Of a stretch of 64,000 nt of DNA, positions 25,921 to 34,900 are shown piece by piece. Source of the stretch: Streptomyces sp. NBC_00285 (GTDB lineage Bacteria > Actinomycetota > Actinomycetes > Streptomycetales > Streptomycetaceae); contig NZ_CP108055.1 in the NCBI RefSeq assembly GCF_036174265.1, positions 2,108,001-2,172,000 on the forward strand, read 5' to 3'. The translations under genes were made by a program, and so were the position numbers. The notes under the pieces are model-generated. The model did not search any database. It saw only the letters and a list, made by a program, of their open reading frames with translations, and was not told where the DNA came from. The first letter of the stretch is position 1. Each line of letters starts with the position of its first letter.

Positions 25921-26868
25921 CTACTTCGCGAAACCGCCCGCCAACTGCGGCGGGGTGGAACCCATTCGGTCACAGGCGTCCACGACCGCCTGCTCCACGT
26001 CGTCCAGCGGACGGTCCGCCTCGATCGCCTTGGCGATCGCTCTGGCCGCGGTCTGCACGGTGAGGGCGCGGGCGGGGACGTCCAGGAACGGCCAGGGGTC
26101 CCCGTCGATGGGGACCGCCGGACCGCCGGCCGCACGGTAGGCGCCGAGGAACCGGGTCCAGTCGTCCGGTGACAGCAGACCGCAGGCGTACCAGGCTGCG
26201 GGCCGGGCCAGGTCCCAGGCGGGTTCGCCCACGCCGAGGTCGTCCACGTCGATGAGGCGCCAGGGGCCGTCGGGCGCCGGGTGGCGGACGAGCTGGCCGA
26301 GGTGGAGATCGCCGTGGCACAGGGTCGACGTGTCGGACATGGGGGTCTCGGCGCGCGCCCATGCCGGGAGGGTGGCCCAGGCGCGGAGGACGGGCACGAC
26401 GGCCGGGGTGTGGTGGTGCCGGACGGCGGCGAGGAGGCGGGCCACGGCGAGGGCCGCCTTGACGGGGCCGCGCATGGGCGGCAGACCCGGTGGGGCGGGG
26501 GTGCGGTGGAGGTGGGCGAGGAGCGTGGCGGCGGGTTCCCACGGGGCGGCGTCGGGGTCGTCCGGGTCCACGGGGGTGCCGTACGGCCAGAAGGTGACGA
26601 GTCTGCCGTGCAGGTCGACGGGCGTGCCGGTGAGTGGGGGGAGCAGGACGCCGGGGAGGTCGGCGGCCGTCGTGAGGCGGGGGGTCAGGTCGGTGGGGGT
26701 GGTGCCGGGGGCGTGGGCCTTGGCGACGGTGTCCGCGTGCCGGACGACTGTGGCGTCGGGGCGGTCGGCGAGGATTGTCGCTCCGCAGGGGCACGCCGTC
26801 GAGGTACGTGAGTGAGCCTCGGTTCTTGCTCTGAGGGTCAGCTCGGTGAGCAGGGGGTGGGTGGTCAC
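25921..26868 (-). CDS. Aminoglycoside-phosphotransferase-fold kinase
   Basis: 315 aa from GTG 26868, with GGGAGC just upstream. The catalytic loop LCHGDLHLGQLV lies near residue 183 and the metal-binding LIDVDDLG near 208, typical of the APH/choline-kinase fold. GEPAWDLARP follows. The N-terminal lobe carries a CPCG motif. These stand-alone Streptomyces proteins are conserved and their substrates are usually unknown, so resistance should not be assumed. The frame upstream of 26868 is Pro/Thr/Arg noise. Confidence 0.85.
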   Translation of the reverse strand: MTTHPLLTELTLRARTEAHSRTSTACPCGATILADRPDATVVRHADTVAKAHAPGTTPTDLTPRLTTAADLPGVLLPPLTGTPVDLHGRLVTFWPYGTPVDPDDPDAAPWEPAATLLAHLHRTPAPPGLPPMRGPVKAALAVARLLAAVRHHHTPAVVPVLRAWATLPAWARAETPMSDTSTLCHGDLHLGQLVRHPAPDGPWRLIDVDDLGVGEPAWDLARPAAWYACGLLSPDDWTRFLGAYRAAGGPAVPIDGDPWPFLDVPARALTVQTAARAIAKAIEADRPLDDVEQAVVDACDRMGSTPPQLAGGFAK

Positions 26869-27157
26869 GGGGCTCCCTGGGCGTGCGGTGTCTCCTCGCG
26901 AGACTACGCAGGTGTGGGCGACCGGGGTGCCGGGGTGGGTTGTCGGACGGGTGCGGGTCCGCTGTGGCTGGTCGCGCAGTTCCCCGCGCCCCTGAGGAGT
27001 TGCGGGGCCGGTCGCCGAAGTGGCCTCGCTCGGGGAGTTGCAGGTGGTGCCGGCCGGGACGGGCCGTTGGTCACGCACGACGGGAAGGGCACCGGGGCGC
27101 CAACCCGACCGGGACCCGGTCACCTGAGCGTCCTGTCCTCAGGTCTGAGGGCAAAGC
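26869..27157. other. Spacer with a dispersed repeat and two further hairpins
   Basis: It contains a copy of the GGGGCGCGGGGAACTGCGCGACCAGCC-type repeat in reverse orientation (26966-26992). It also holds inverted repeats GACCGGG/CCCGGTC (near 27107-27121) and ACCTGAG/CTCAGGT (near 27122-27144). No coding frame is convincing. The consecutive hairpins leading into the terminator at 27158 could be an untranslated RNA. Confidence 0.35.
26966..26992 (-). repeat. Dispersed GGGGAACTGCG repeat
   Basis: On the minus strand it matches the 27-bp form found at 60171-60197 except for one base, and it matches 11310-11336 closely. Short family of extragenic repeats. Confidence 0.65.
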
Positions 27158-27191
27158 AATGCCGGCGCAGCTCCCCAGCTGCGCCGGCATT
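27158..27191 (+). terminator. Strong intrinsic terminator without an obvious plus-strand gene
   Basis: Perfect 15-bp stem AATGCCGGCGCAGCT / AGCTGCGCCGGCATT with loop CCCC, then TTG on the plus strand. It could also end the minus-strand 59-aa gene 86 bp away, but the T-run favours plus-strand transcription. Confidence 0.6.
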
Positions 27192-27277
27192 TTGCCGTCC
27201 GCCGCACCCCCGTCCCCACGGGGTTTCATAGGTGGATGTCCCCGCCCGGACCGCTCTTCCGGGCCTGGGGTCGCCGC

Positions 27278-27457
27278 TCAGCGCCCCAGCATCACTCCCA
27301 CGGACGACGCCTGTGTGGCCACTGTCTCCCAGCCGTCGAAGACGACGAGGAGCAGGACCGCCAGGGGAAGGGCCATGAGCGTCGCCACCAGTGGGTGGCG
27401 ACGACCTTGACGGCGCTTTCGCGTACGAACCAGGGTCCGCGGTGCCGTGTAGGCCAT
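27278..27457 (-). CDS. 59-aa small membrane protein
   Basis: MAYTAPRT..., with ATG 27457 preceded by a clear GGAGAGGGA ribosome site. The N-terminal ~22 residues are strongly basic (RTRKRRQGRRH). One hydrophobic helix follows near residues 24-42 (VATLMALPLAVLLLVVF), then a short polar tail, so an N-in topology is likely. The longer 99-residue frame upstream lacks support. Function unknown. Confidence 0.75.
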   Translation of the reverse strand: MAYTAPRTLVRTRKRRQGRRHPLVATLMALPLAVLLLVVFDGWETVATQASSVGVMLGR

Positions 27458-27654
27458 GGTCCCTCTCCTGACCGTGTCGGTTGTCTTTGGCAGCGGCGGG
27501 TGTCTGACCTCGGGGGACGAGTGCTGCACCCGCCGCTTGACCTCAAATCTAGGCTTCACGGGCTCTGCGCACGTCATGCCCTCGTACCGATTCCCGGGCC
27601 TCCCCGAGGATGAGCCATGACCGGCGAAGTACTCCCGTGGGTGGAGACGAGGAC

Positions 27655-27930
27655 CTAGGTCTCCGGGTCTTCCCGGAGGGGTCGCCCGGTCTGCCCTGCT
27701 TTCTCCGAGCTGTCCTCCCGCGGCACCGGCTGCTCGACCAGGGCCAGCACCCGGGTCGCCATGAAGCGGGCCGTCCGCACCACCGATCCGTTCCGCGTGA
27801 CTTCGCTCACTTCCACGACACCTCGGCGTACCGCTGTCTCCACCCGGCGGCCCGCCCTGCTCGCCACCACCTCGTAGGTACGCGTCGTGTCCCCCGCGTC
27901 CACGACTATCTCCACGCGATCACCCTTCAC
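27655..27930 (-). CDS. Conserved small hypothetical protein
   Basis: 91 aa from GTG 27930, with AGAAGGGGGA upstream. A compact beta-rich core (KGDRVEIVVDAG, RTYEVVASRAGRRVETAVRRG) is followed by a charged C-terminal tail. I recognise no domain; the core resembles a small SH3/KOW-like barrel only in composition. It is divergent from the Ser/Thr kinase, and a palindrome lies in the shared promoter region. Confidence 0.72.
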   Translation of the reverse strand: MKGDRVEIVVDAGDTTRTYEVVASRAGRRVETAVRRGVVEVSEVTRNGSVVRTARFMATRVLALVEQPVPREDSSEKAGQTGRPLREDPET

Positions 27931-27946
27931 GGGTTCAATCCCCCTT

Positions 27947-27971
27947 CTGTGATGGGTGGTTGGGATCACAG
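27947..27971. promoter_or_regulatory. Inverted repeat upstream of a divergent gene pair
   Basis: CTGTGAT - 11 nt - ATCACAG, perfect 7-bp arms, 16 bp upstream of the GTG of the 91-aa gene. The half-sites resemble those of CRP-family proteins, but the spacing is wider than the Crp site. Confidence 0.35.
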
Positions 27972-28126
27972 TCGACTCGAAACCGCCCTGTCCGCCGACC
28001 CCCTGACCACCTTTCAAGTCTCCCACCCGGCACTGACAATCCATCGGGACGAGAGGGCGCGGCCTCTGCGCGCGGCGGGCCGCGGAAACGTAAGCTGTCG
28101 CTCGTCAGACGGACCGGGCAGCGGGG

Positions 28127-29536
28127 ATGAACATGGCGATGATGCGCCTGAGGCGCGAGGACCCGCGCGTCGTCGGCTCGTTCAGGCTTCACAGACGGCT
28201 CGGCGCGGGTGGGATGGGCGTCGTCTACCTGGGCTCCGACCGCAAGGGGCAGCGGGTCGCCCTCAAGGTCATCCGGCCCGATCTCGCGGAGGACCAGGAG
28301 TTCCGCTCCCGGTTCGCACGCGAGGTCTCCGCGGCCCGGCGGATCCGCGGTGGTTGCACCGCCCGGCTCGTCGCGGCCGACCTGGAGGCGGACCGTCCGT
28401 GGTTCGCCACCCAGTACGTGCCCGGCCCCTCCCTCCACGACAAGGTCGCCGACGAGGGCTCGTTGGGCGCGGCCGAGGTCGCCGGCATCGGTGCCGCCCT
28501 CTCGGAGGGGCTCGTCGCGGTGCACGAGGCCGGGGTGGTGCACCGCGATCTCAAGCCGTCGAACATCCTGCTCTCCCCCAAGGGCCCGCGAATCATCGAC
28601 TTCGGTATCGCCTGGGCGACCGGGGCCTCGACCCTCACCCATGTCGGCACCGCCGTCGGCTCCCCCGGCTTCCTCGCGCCCGAGCAGGTGCGCGGCGCCG
28701 CGGTGACACCGGCCACGGACGTGTTCTCCCTCGGTGCGACCCTGGCGTACGCGTCGATGGGCGACTCGCCCTTCGGGCACGGCAGTTCCGAGGTGATGCT
28801 GTACCGCGTGGTGCACGAGGAGGCGCAGCTGCACGGCGTGCCCGACGCCGTGGCCCCTCTGATCCGTGCCTGTCTCGCGAAGGACCCGGAGGAGCGGCCG
28901 AGCACGCTCCAACTGTCGTTGCGGCTCAAGGAGATCGCCGCCCGCGAGACCCAGGGCCTCTCAGATCTGCGTCCGCCCGGGCCGCGCGGCAGTGAGGCGG
29001 ACCGGCCCACCGGACGGATCGCCGACACCTACCCCGACCGGGCCCCCCAGCGGCGCACGCAGGGGCAGTCGGGTCCGGCCGGCTCGCCGGGAACTCCCTC
29101 GGCACGCGGTAACGGACCGTCCCGGGGCCAGGGTCCCGCGCGCGGCGGGGCCCCCTCACGCGATGGCAGCACCCCGCGCGGCAACGGCGTGCCCTCCTCC
29201 CGCCCCGGCCCCCGGTCCGCCCCTTCCTCCTCCCGCGACGCAACCCGCTCCGGCAGCGGAAGCCGTCCCGCGCCGCGCAGCGGCACCGGACGCCCCGCCC
29301 CCAGGAACACCAAGACGGGGCTGCGCCCGGCGAACCCGCGCCTGCTGCGCCAGCGGCTGTTCGTGTTCGTCGTCGTGACCCTGTTCGTGGCACTCGGCAT
29401 CGCCGCTGCCCAGGGCTGTCAGGGGCCCTCGCGGGGACTCGGCGGCGACAGCGGTGTCGTACGGGAACAGCATCGGGGACAGGCGTCGCCGGACCAGGCA
29501 CCGGCGCTGCGGGCGAGCGGCGACAGCACCGACTGA
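28127..29536 (+). CDS. Membrane-anchored Ser/Thr protein kinase (PknB-like)
   Basis: 469 aa. Kinase domain at ~18-280: glycine loop LGAGGMGVVYLG (25-36), VALK with Lys47, catalytic HRDLKPSN (139-146) and DFG at 158-160. An unstructured Pro/Gly/Arg/Ser-rich linker follows. One membrane helix (LFVFVVVTLFVALGIAAA) lies near 422-440, leaving only ~30 residues outside, so there is no PASTA sensor. Start ATG 28127; ATGs two and four codons later are alternatives. The signal it senses is unknown. Confidence 0.92.
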   Translation: MNMAMMRLRREDPRVVGSFRLHRRLGAGGMGVVYLGSDRKGQRVALKVIRPDLAEDQEFRSRFAREVSAARRIRGGCTARLVAADLEADRPWFATQYVPGPSLHDKVADEGSLGAAEVAGIGAALSEGLVAVHEAGVVHRDLKPSNILLSPKGPRIIDFGIAWATGASTLTHVGTAVGSPGFLAPEQVRGAAVTPATDVFSLGATLAYASMGDSPFGHGSSEVMLYRVVHEEAQLHGVPDAVAPLIRACLAKDPEERPSTLQLSLRLKEIAARETQGLSDLRPPGPRGSEADRPTGRIADTYPDRAPQRRTQGQSGPAGSPGTPSARGNGPSRGQGPARGGAPSRDGSTPRGNGVPSSRPGPRSAPSSSRDATRSGSGSRPAPRSGTGRPAPRNTKTGLRPANPRLLRQRLFVFVVVTLFVALGIAAAQGCQGPSRGLGGDSGVVREQHRGQASPDQAPALRASGDSTD

Positions 29537-29627
29537 GCGCCGCGCGCGGTACCGCCGTGGTCGATGCCACCGTCCCGGCCCGGGAGTCGGACGTCGATCC
29601 GGCTCCTGGATGTGGACGGCGGCGAGC

Positions 29628-30446
29628 TCAGCCCTGTGGGCGTCCGGTGGCTACCGCGTAGAAGGCGACCGCGGCCGCAGCGCCCACGTTGAGGGAGTCG
29701 ACGCCGTGGGCCATCGGGATGCGGACCCATTCGTCGGCGGCGACCAGGGCCTGGGTGGTCAGGCCGTCGCCCTCGGCGCCGAGCATCAGGGCGACCCGGT
29801 CCATCTTGTGCGGGGCGGCCTCGTCGAGGGTTCTGGCCTTGGCGTCCGGGGTGAGGGCGAGGAGGGTGAAGCCGGCCTCGCGCACCGACTCCAGGCCCTT
29901 GGGCCAGGTGTCGAGGCGGGCGTACGGGACGGAGAAGACCGCGCCCATCGAGACCTTGACGCTACGGCGGTACAGCGGGTCGGCGCAGTCCGGGGAGAGC
30001 AGGACGGCGTCCATGCCCAGGGCCGCCGCCGAGCGGAAGATCGCGCCGATGTTGGTGTGGTCGTTGACGGACTCCATGACCACCACCCGACGGGCACTCT
30101 GGAGCAACTCGGCTGCCGTGGGCAGCGGTTTGCGCTGCATGGAGGCGAGCGCGCCGCGGTGCACGTGGTAACCGGTGACCTGTTCGGCGAGTTCCGGGGT
30201 GACGGCGTACACCGGGGCCGGGAGTTCGTCGATGACATCGCGCATGACGTCGACCCATTTGGCGGACAGCAGCATGGAGCGCATCTCGTACCCTGCGTCC
30301 TTCGCCCGCCGGATGACCTTCTCGCCCTCGGCGATGAACAGGCCCTCGGCGGGTTCGCGTTTGCGGCGCAGTTCGACGTCGGTCAGGCCCGTGTAGTCGT
30401 GAAGGCGCGGGTCGTCGGGGTCCTCGACGGTGATGAGATCGGCCAC
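29628..30446 (-). CDS. SpoU/TrmH-family RNA 2'-O-methyltransferase
   Basis: 272 aa. An N-terminal substrate-binding domain (~1-100) precedes the SPOUT knot. Motifs: NDHTNIGAIFRSAAALG, MLGAEGDGL and IPMAHGVDSLNVGAAAAV. It methylates ribose in tRNA or rRNA with S-adenosylmethionine; the exact nucleotide cannot be read from sequence. It is 64 bp downstream of cobA on the same strand and may be cotranscribed. Confidence 0.93.
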   Translation of the reverse strand: MADLITVEDPDDPRLHDYTGLTDVELRRKREPAEGLFIAEGEKVIRRAKDAGYEMRSMLLSAKWVDVMRDVIDELPAPVYAVTPELAEQVTGYHVHRGALASMQRKPLPTAAELLQSARRVVVMESVNDHTNIGAIFRSAAALGMDAVLLSPDCADPLYRRSVKVSMGAVFSVPYARLDTWPKGLESVREAGFTLLALTPDAKARTLDEAAPHKMDRVALMLGAEGDGLTTQALVAADEWVRIPMAHGVDSLNVGAAAAVAFYAVATGRPQG

Positions 30447-30510
30447 AGGGTGATACTGCCTTGTCCTGGGAGCGGTGCCAACGGCTGGGAACGAACTGGG
30501 TTACCCCGGG

Positions 30511-31752
30511 TTACCCCAATGGCTCCGACTGCGGCGCTCCCACGGCGACGACCTGGCCGACGACGATGACGGCAGGAGGCTTCACGTCCTGGGCGACGAC
30601 CACCTCGCCGACCGTCGCCAGCGTGGCGTCGACCCGGCGCTGGGCGGCCGTCGTGCCCTCCTGAACCAGGGCGACCGGCGTGTCGGGCGACTTGCCGTGG
30701 GCCACCAGGGTCTCGGCGATCCGGCCGATCTTGTCGACGCCCATGAGGATCACCAGCGTGCCGGTGAGCCTGGCGAGCGCCGGCCAGTCGACCAGCGAGC
30801 GCTCGTCGTCAGGGGCGACATGGCCGCTGACCACGGTGAACTCGTGTGCGACCCCGCGGTGGGTGACCGGGATACCGGCCGCGCCCGGTACCGAGATCGA
30901 GCTGGAGATGCCGGGGACGACGGTGCAGGGGATGCCGGCCTCGGCGAGAGCGTGCAGTTCCTCCATGCCACGGCCGAAGACATAGGGGTCCCCGCCCTTC
31001 AGCCGGACCACCGACTTGCCCTGCTTGGCGTGCTCGATCAGGGCGTTGTTGATGGCCTCCTGGGCCATGAAACGGCCGTACGGGATCTTCGCCGCGTCGA
31101 TCACCTCGACGTGCGGCGGGAGTTCGGCGAGGAGGTCGCGGGGGCCGAGACGGTCGGCGATGACGACGTCGGCCTCGGCCAGGAGGCGACGGCCCCGGAC
31201 CGTGATCAGGTCCGGGTCGCCGGGGCCGCCGCCGACGAGGGCGACGCCGGGGGCGCGGGTCCGGTGGTGGGGGGCGACCAGGGTGCCGTCGCGCAGGCCC
31301 TCGACCACGGCGTCCCGGATGGCCGCGGTATGGCGGGGGTCGCGGCCCTTGGCCCTCGTCGTGAGGACGGCGACCGTGACGCCCTCGCTGTGGCCCGTCG
31401 CCGGGGTCCAGGCGGTGGCCGCGTCGGCGTCGTCGGAGCGGACGCACCACACGCGGTGCCGCTCGGCTTCGGCGGACGCCTGTGTGTTCGCCTGCGTGTC
31501 ACTGGTGGCGATGAGCGCGTACCAGGCGTCTTCGAGGTCACCCTCGGCGTAGGGGCGCTTGTCCCAGGTGATCTCGCCGGCGTCCGCCATGGCCTCGACG
31601 GAGGGGGTCGCCTCGGGGGATACGAGCAGGACGTCCGCGCCCGCCGCGATCAGGGCCGGGAGGCGGCGCTGGGCCACCTGACCGCCGCCGAGAACGACGA
31701 CCTTGCGGCCGGTGAGGCGGAGGCCTACGGGGTAGGCGGGGTTCTCGGCCAT
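30511..31752 (-). CDS. cobA: Uroporphyrinogen-III C-methyltransferase fused to precorrin-2 dehydrogenase
   Basis: 413 aa, two domains. The N-terminal ~150 residues are a NAD-binding precorrin-2 dehydrogenase/ferrochelatase-like part (KVVVLGGGQVAQRR). From about residue 168, GVALVGGGPGDPDL opens the SAM-dependent SUMT domain with RLKGGDPYVFGRG and VPGISS. It converts uroporphyrinogen III to precorrin-2 and on to sirohydrochlorin, feeding siroheme and cobalamin. It lies downstream of cobT, separated by a terminator. No B12 riboswitch is visible. Confidence 0.93.
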   Translation of the reverse strand: MAENPAYPVGLRLTGRKVVVLGGGQVAQRRLPALIAAGADVLLVSPEATPSVEAMADAGEITWDKRPYAEGDLEDAWYALIATSDTQANTQASAEAERHRVWCVRSDDADAATAWTPATGHSEGVTVAVLTTRAKGRDPRHTAAIRDAVVEGLRDGTLVAPHHRTRAPGVALVGGGPGDPDLITVRGRRLLAEADVVIADRLGPRDLLAELPPHVEVIDAAKIPYGRFMAQEAINNALIEHAKQGKSVVRLKGGDPYVFGRGMEELHALAEAGIPCTVVPGISSSISVPGAAGIPVTHRGVAHEFTVVSGHVAPDDERSLVDWPALARLTGTLVILMGVDKIGRIAETLVAHGKSPDTPVALVQEGTTAAQRRVDATLATVGEVVVAQDVKPPAVIVVGQVVAVGAPQSEPLG

Positions 31753-31920
31753 GAGGGGCGGCTCCTCCGGGTACTCGTGCAGTGGCCCTGACGTGCGGAT
31801 TTTACGGGGCCGACGGGGCGGGCGGATCAGGTGTCCGGCTACTGGGCGTCATCGGCGGGTGCGGGCGCGGGTCCGTGGGCGCCCCTCCCATGCGGGACGG
31901 GTGCACAGGCACCCACGTGC

Positions 31921-31957
31921 GAGGGGGACTCGGGGACGGCATCCCCGAGTCCCCCTC
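31921..31957 (-). terminator. cobT terminator
   Basis: Perfect 16-bp stem GAGGGGGACTCGGGGA / TCCCCGAGTCCCCCTC with a 5-nt loop, 7 bp past the cobT stop on the minus strand. Confidence 0.85.
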
Positions 31958-31964
31958 CCCGAAC

Positions 31965-34900
31965 CTACTTCTCGGTCACCCCTGCGGAGTCGAAGGTCGC
32001 CACCTCGTGCATCGCCCTCGCCGTGCTCTGCACCAGGGGCAGGGCCAGCAGTGCGCCGGTGCCCTCGCCCAGGCGGAGGTCGAGGTCGACCAGGGGGCGC
32101 AGGCCGAGCTTGTTCAGGGCGGCCACGTGGCCCGGTTCGGCGCTGCGGTGGCCCGCGATGCAGGCCGCGAGGACCTCCGGGGCGATCGCACGGGCGACGA
32201 GAGCCGCGGCGCCAGCGCTGACGCCGTCCAGGATGACCGGGGTGCGCAGGGAGGCCCCGCCCAGCAACAGGCCCACCATCGCCGCGTGTTCGAAGCCGCC
32301 GATCGCTGCCAGGACGCCGATCGGGTCGGCGGGGTCCGGCTGGTGGAGCTCGATCGCCCGGCGGACCACCTCGGTCTTGCGGGCCAGGGTCTCGTCGTTG
32401 ATGCCGGTGCCGCGGCCGGTGACCTCGGCGGGGTCGGTGTCGGTGAAGACGGAGATCAGGGCGGCGGACGCGGTGGTGTTCGCGATGCCCATCTCGCCGG
32501 TGAGCAGGGCCTTGTTGCCGGCGGCGACCAGGTCGCGGGCGGTCTCGATGCCCACCTCGATGGCCTGCTTGGCCTCCTCGCGGGTCATCGCGGTGCCGGT
32601 GGTCATGTCGGACGTACCGGCACGGATCTTGCGGGGCAACAGGCCGGGCGTGGCCGGGAGTTCGGCCGCGACGCCGACGTCCACCACGCACACCTCGGCG
32701 CCGACCTGAGCAGCGAAGGCGTTGCAGACCGCGCCGCCGCCGAGGAAGTTGGCGACCATCTGGGCCGTCACCTCCTGCGGCCAGGGGGTGACTCCCTGGG
32801 CGTGGACTCCATGGTCACCGGCGAAGATCGCGACGGCCGCGGGCTCCGGGATGGGCGGCGGGCACTGCCGTGAAAGCCCGGACAGCTGGGCGGAGATGAT
32901 CTCCAGCATGCCGAGTGCACCGGCCGGCTTGGTCATCCGCTTCTGCCGCTCCCAGGCCTCGCCGAGCGCCTTGGCGTCCAGCGGTCGGATCTGGGCGACG
33001 GTCTCGCTGAGCAGGTCGTGCGGCTCCTCGCCGGGCAGGGCGCGTCGGCCGTACGTCTCCTCGTGCACGACCCACGACAGCGGGCGGCGCTTGGACCAGC
33101 CGGCCTGCATCAGCTCGGGCTCGTCCGGGAACTCGTCGACGTACCCGACGCACAGGTAGGCGATGACCTCCAGGTGGTCGGGCAGCCCGAGCACGCGCAC
33201 CATTTCGCGCTCGTCGAAGAAGCTGACCCAGCCGACACCGAGGCCTTCGGCGCGGGCTGCGAGCCACAGGTTCTCGACGGCGAGCGCGGCGGAGTACGGG
33301 GCCATCTGCGGCTGGGTGTGCCGGCCGAGGGTGTGGCGGCCGCCGCGGGTCGGGTCGGCGGTGACGACGATGTTCACCGGGGTGTCGAGGATGGCCTCGA
33401 TCTTCAATTCCTTGAACTGCTTCGCCCGGCCCTTCGGCAGCGACTTGGCGTACGCGTCGCGCTGGCGCTGGGCCAGTTCGTGCATCGCGCCGCGCGTCTC
33501 GGCGGAGCGGATGACGACGAAGTCCCAGGGCTGCGAGTGGCCCACGGAGGGCGCGGTGTGGGCGGCCTCCAGGACGCGGAGCAGCACCTCGTGCGGGATC
33601 GGGTCGCTGCGGAAGCCGTTGCGGATGTCGCGGCGCTCCCGCATGACCTTGAGGACGGCCTCGCGTTCGACGTCGTCGTAGGCGGGCGCGGCGGGGCCCG
33701 TGGACTGTCGTACTTCTTCCACGGGGGCCGTGCTCACTTCTTCCGGCACTTCCTGGTCTTCCTGATCGGCCGCCCGGGTGTCGAGGTCGTCGGCCTGCTG
33801 TACGAGTTCGGGGTCACCGTCGGCCTCGCGCGGGGCGGGGACCACGGGTTGCGCCTCGTCCGCGGGGAACGACAGCGGGTGGGGCGGGGTCGGCGCGAGG
33901 TGTGGGGTCGTCGGCACCGAGCCGTCCACCTCCACGAACTCGCCCACAGGCCCGGCTGGCCGGGGCTCCGGGGGAACTCCGGTGGGCAGGACGGCTGGGG
34001 CCTCGTCGGCTTCGGTGGCCACGAACCAGGGCTGGGCGTCGGCGAGTTCGGCCGTGAACGGCTGCTGGGGAGCGGGCTGCGGGCCCTGTGGTGCCTGGTC
34101 CGGGGCGGCGAATCCCTCCGGTGTCGCCGTGTCCGAGGGATGGACTTCGTGGTCCGACAGCCGGGATTCCTCCGCCGGGAAGGCAGCCGCCGGCTCCATC
34201 GGGTGTACGTCGATCGGCTGTACGTCGATGTCGGCCACGTACTCCGCGACCGGCGCGACCGGCGCCGGTGCGTCCTGAGCGGGCTCCTGGAAGGGCTCCG
34301 GCGCGGGAGCTGCCTGCTCGGCAAGCAGCGGTTCCGGCTCCGCGTGCGGCAGGGGAACCTCGGCGGGGGCGCCTACGTCCGTCGGGTGCGGGGCGTGCTC
34401 GGTCTCCACCGGGGCTTCGAGTGTCACGTCCTCGGGGGCGTCCGGCGCGGGGGCCTCAGCGGCGATGTGGTCGGGCGTCGGCTCGGTGCGCGGAGCTGCC
34501 ACGGGCTCCAGGGCCGGGGCGGCAGCCGGGTCCGGGAGAGCAGTCGGGTGCTGAGCAGCCGGGTGCTGAGGGGCGAGCCCCGCCAGGGGAACGGCCTCGT
34601 CCTGGATGACCCCCTCCTCGGGGGCGGCGGTCACGTCCTGAGCAGCCACTGCTTGCGGCGCGGCTGCGGCCTCGGGGAAAACCACGGCTCCGGACATCTG
34701 TCCATGCACGCCGTCAGCGTCGTCCGTGGCGTCGAAGACCTGCCCGGCGTCCGCCGCCTCGTCGGCCGCGACTCCGGGCTCGATGCCGGGAACGGGACTG
34801 TCCACGTCGACCAGTTCGGCGGTCGGCGCGGCCTCGGGTTCGGGCGTCTCACCGGCCTGTACGTCCTCGGCCACCGGCACGGCTTCCACGCCGGCCTCGA

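Noticed and set aside
25921..26868. Aminoglycoside resistance gene
   Set aside because: The kinase fold is shared by many non-resistance enzymes. It is not beside a producer or resistance cluster, so I give only the fold.
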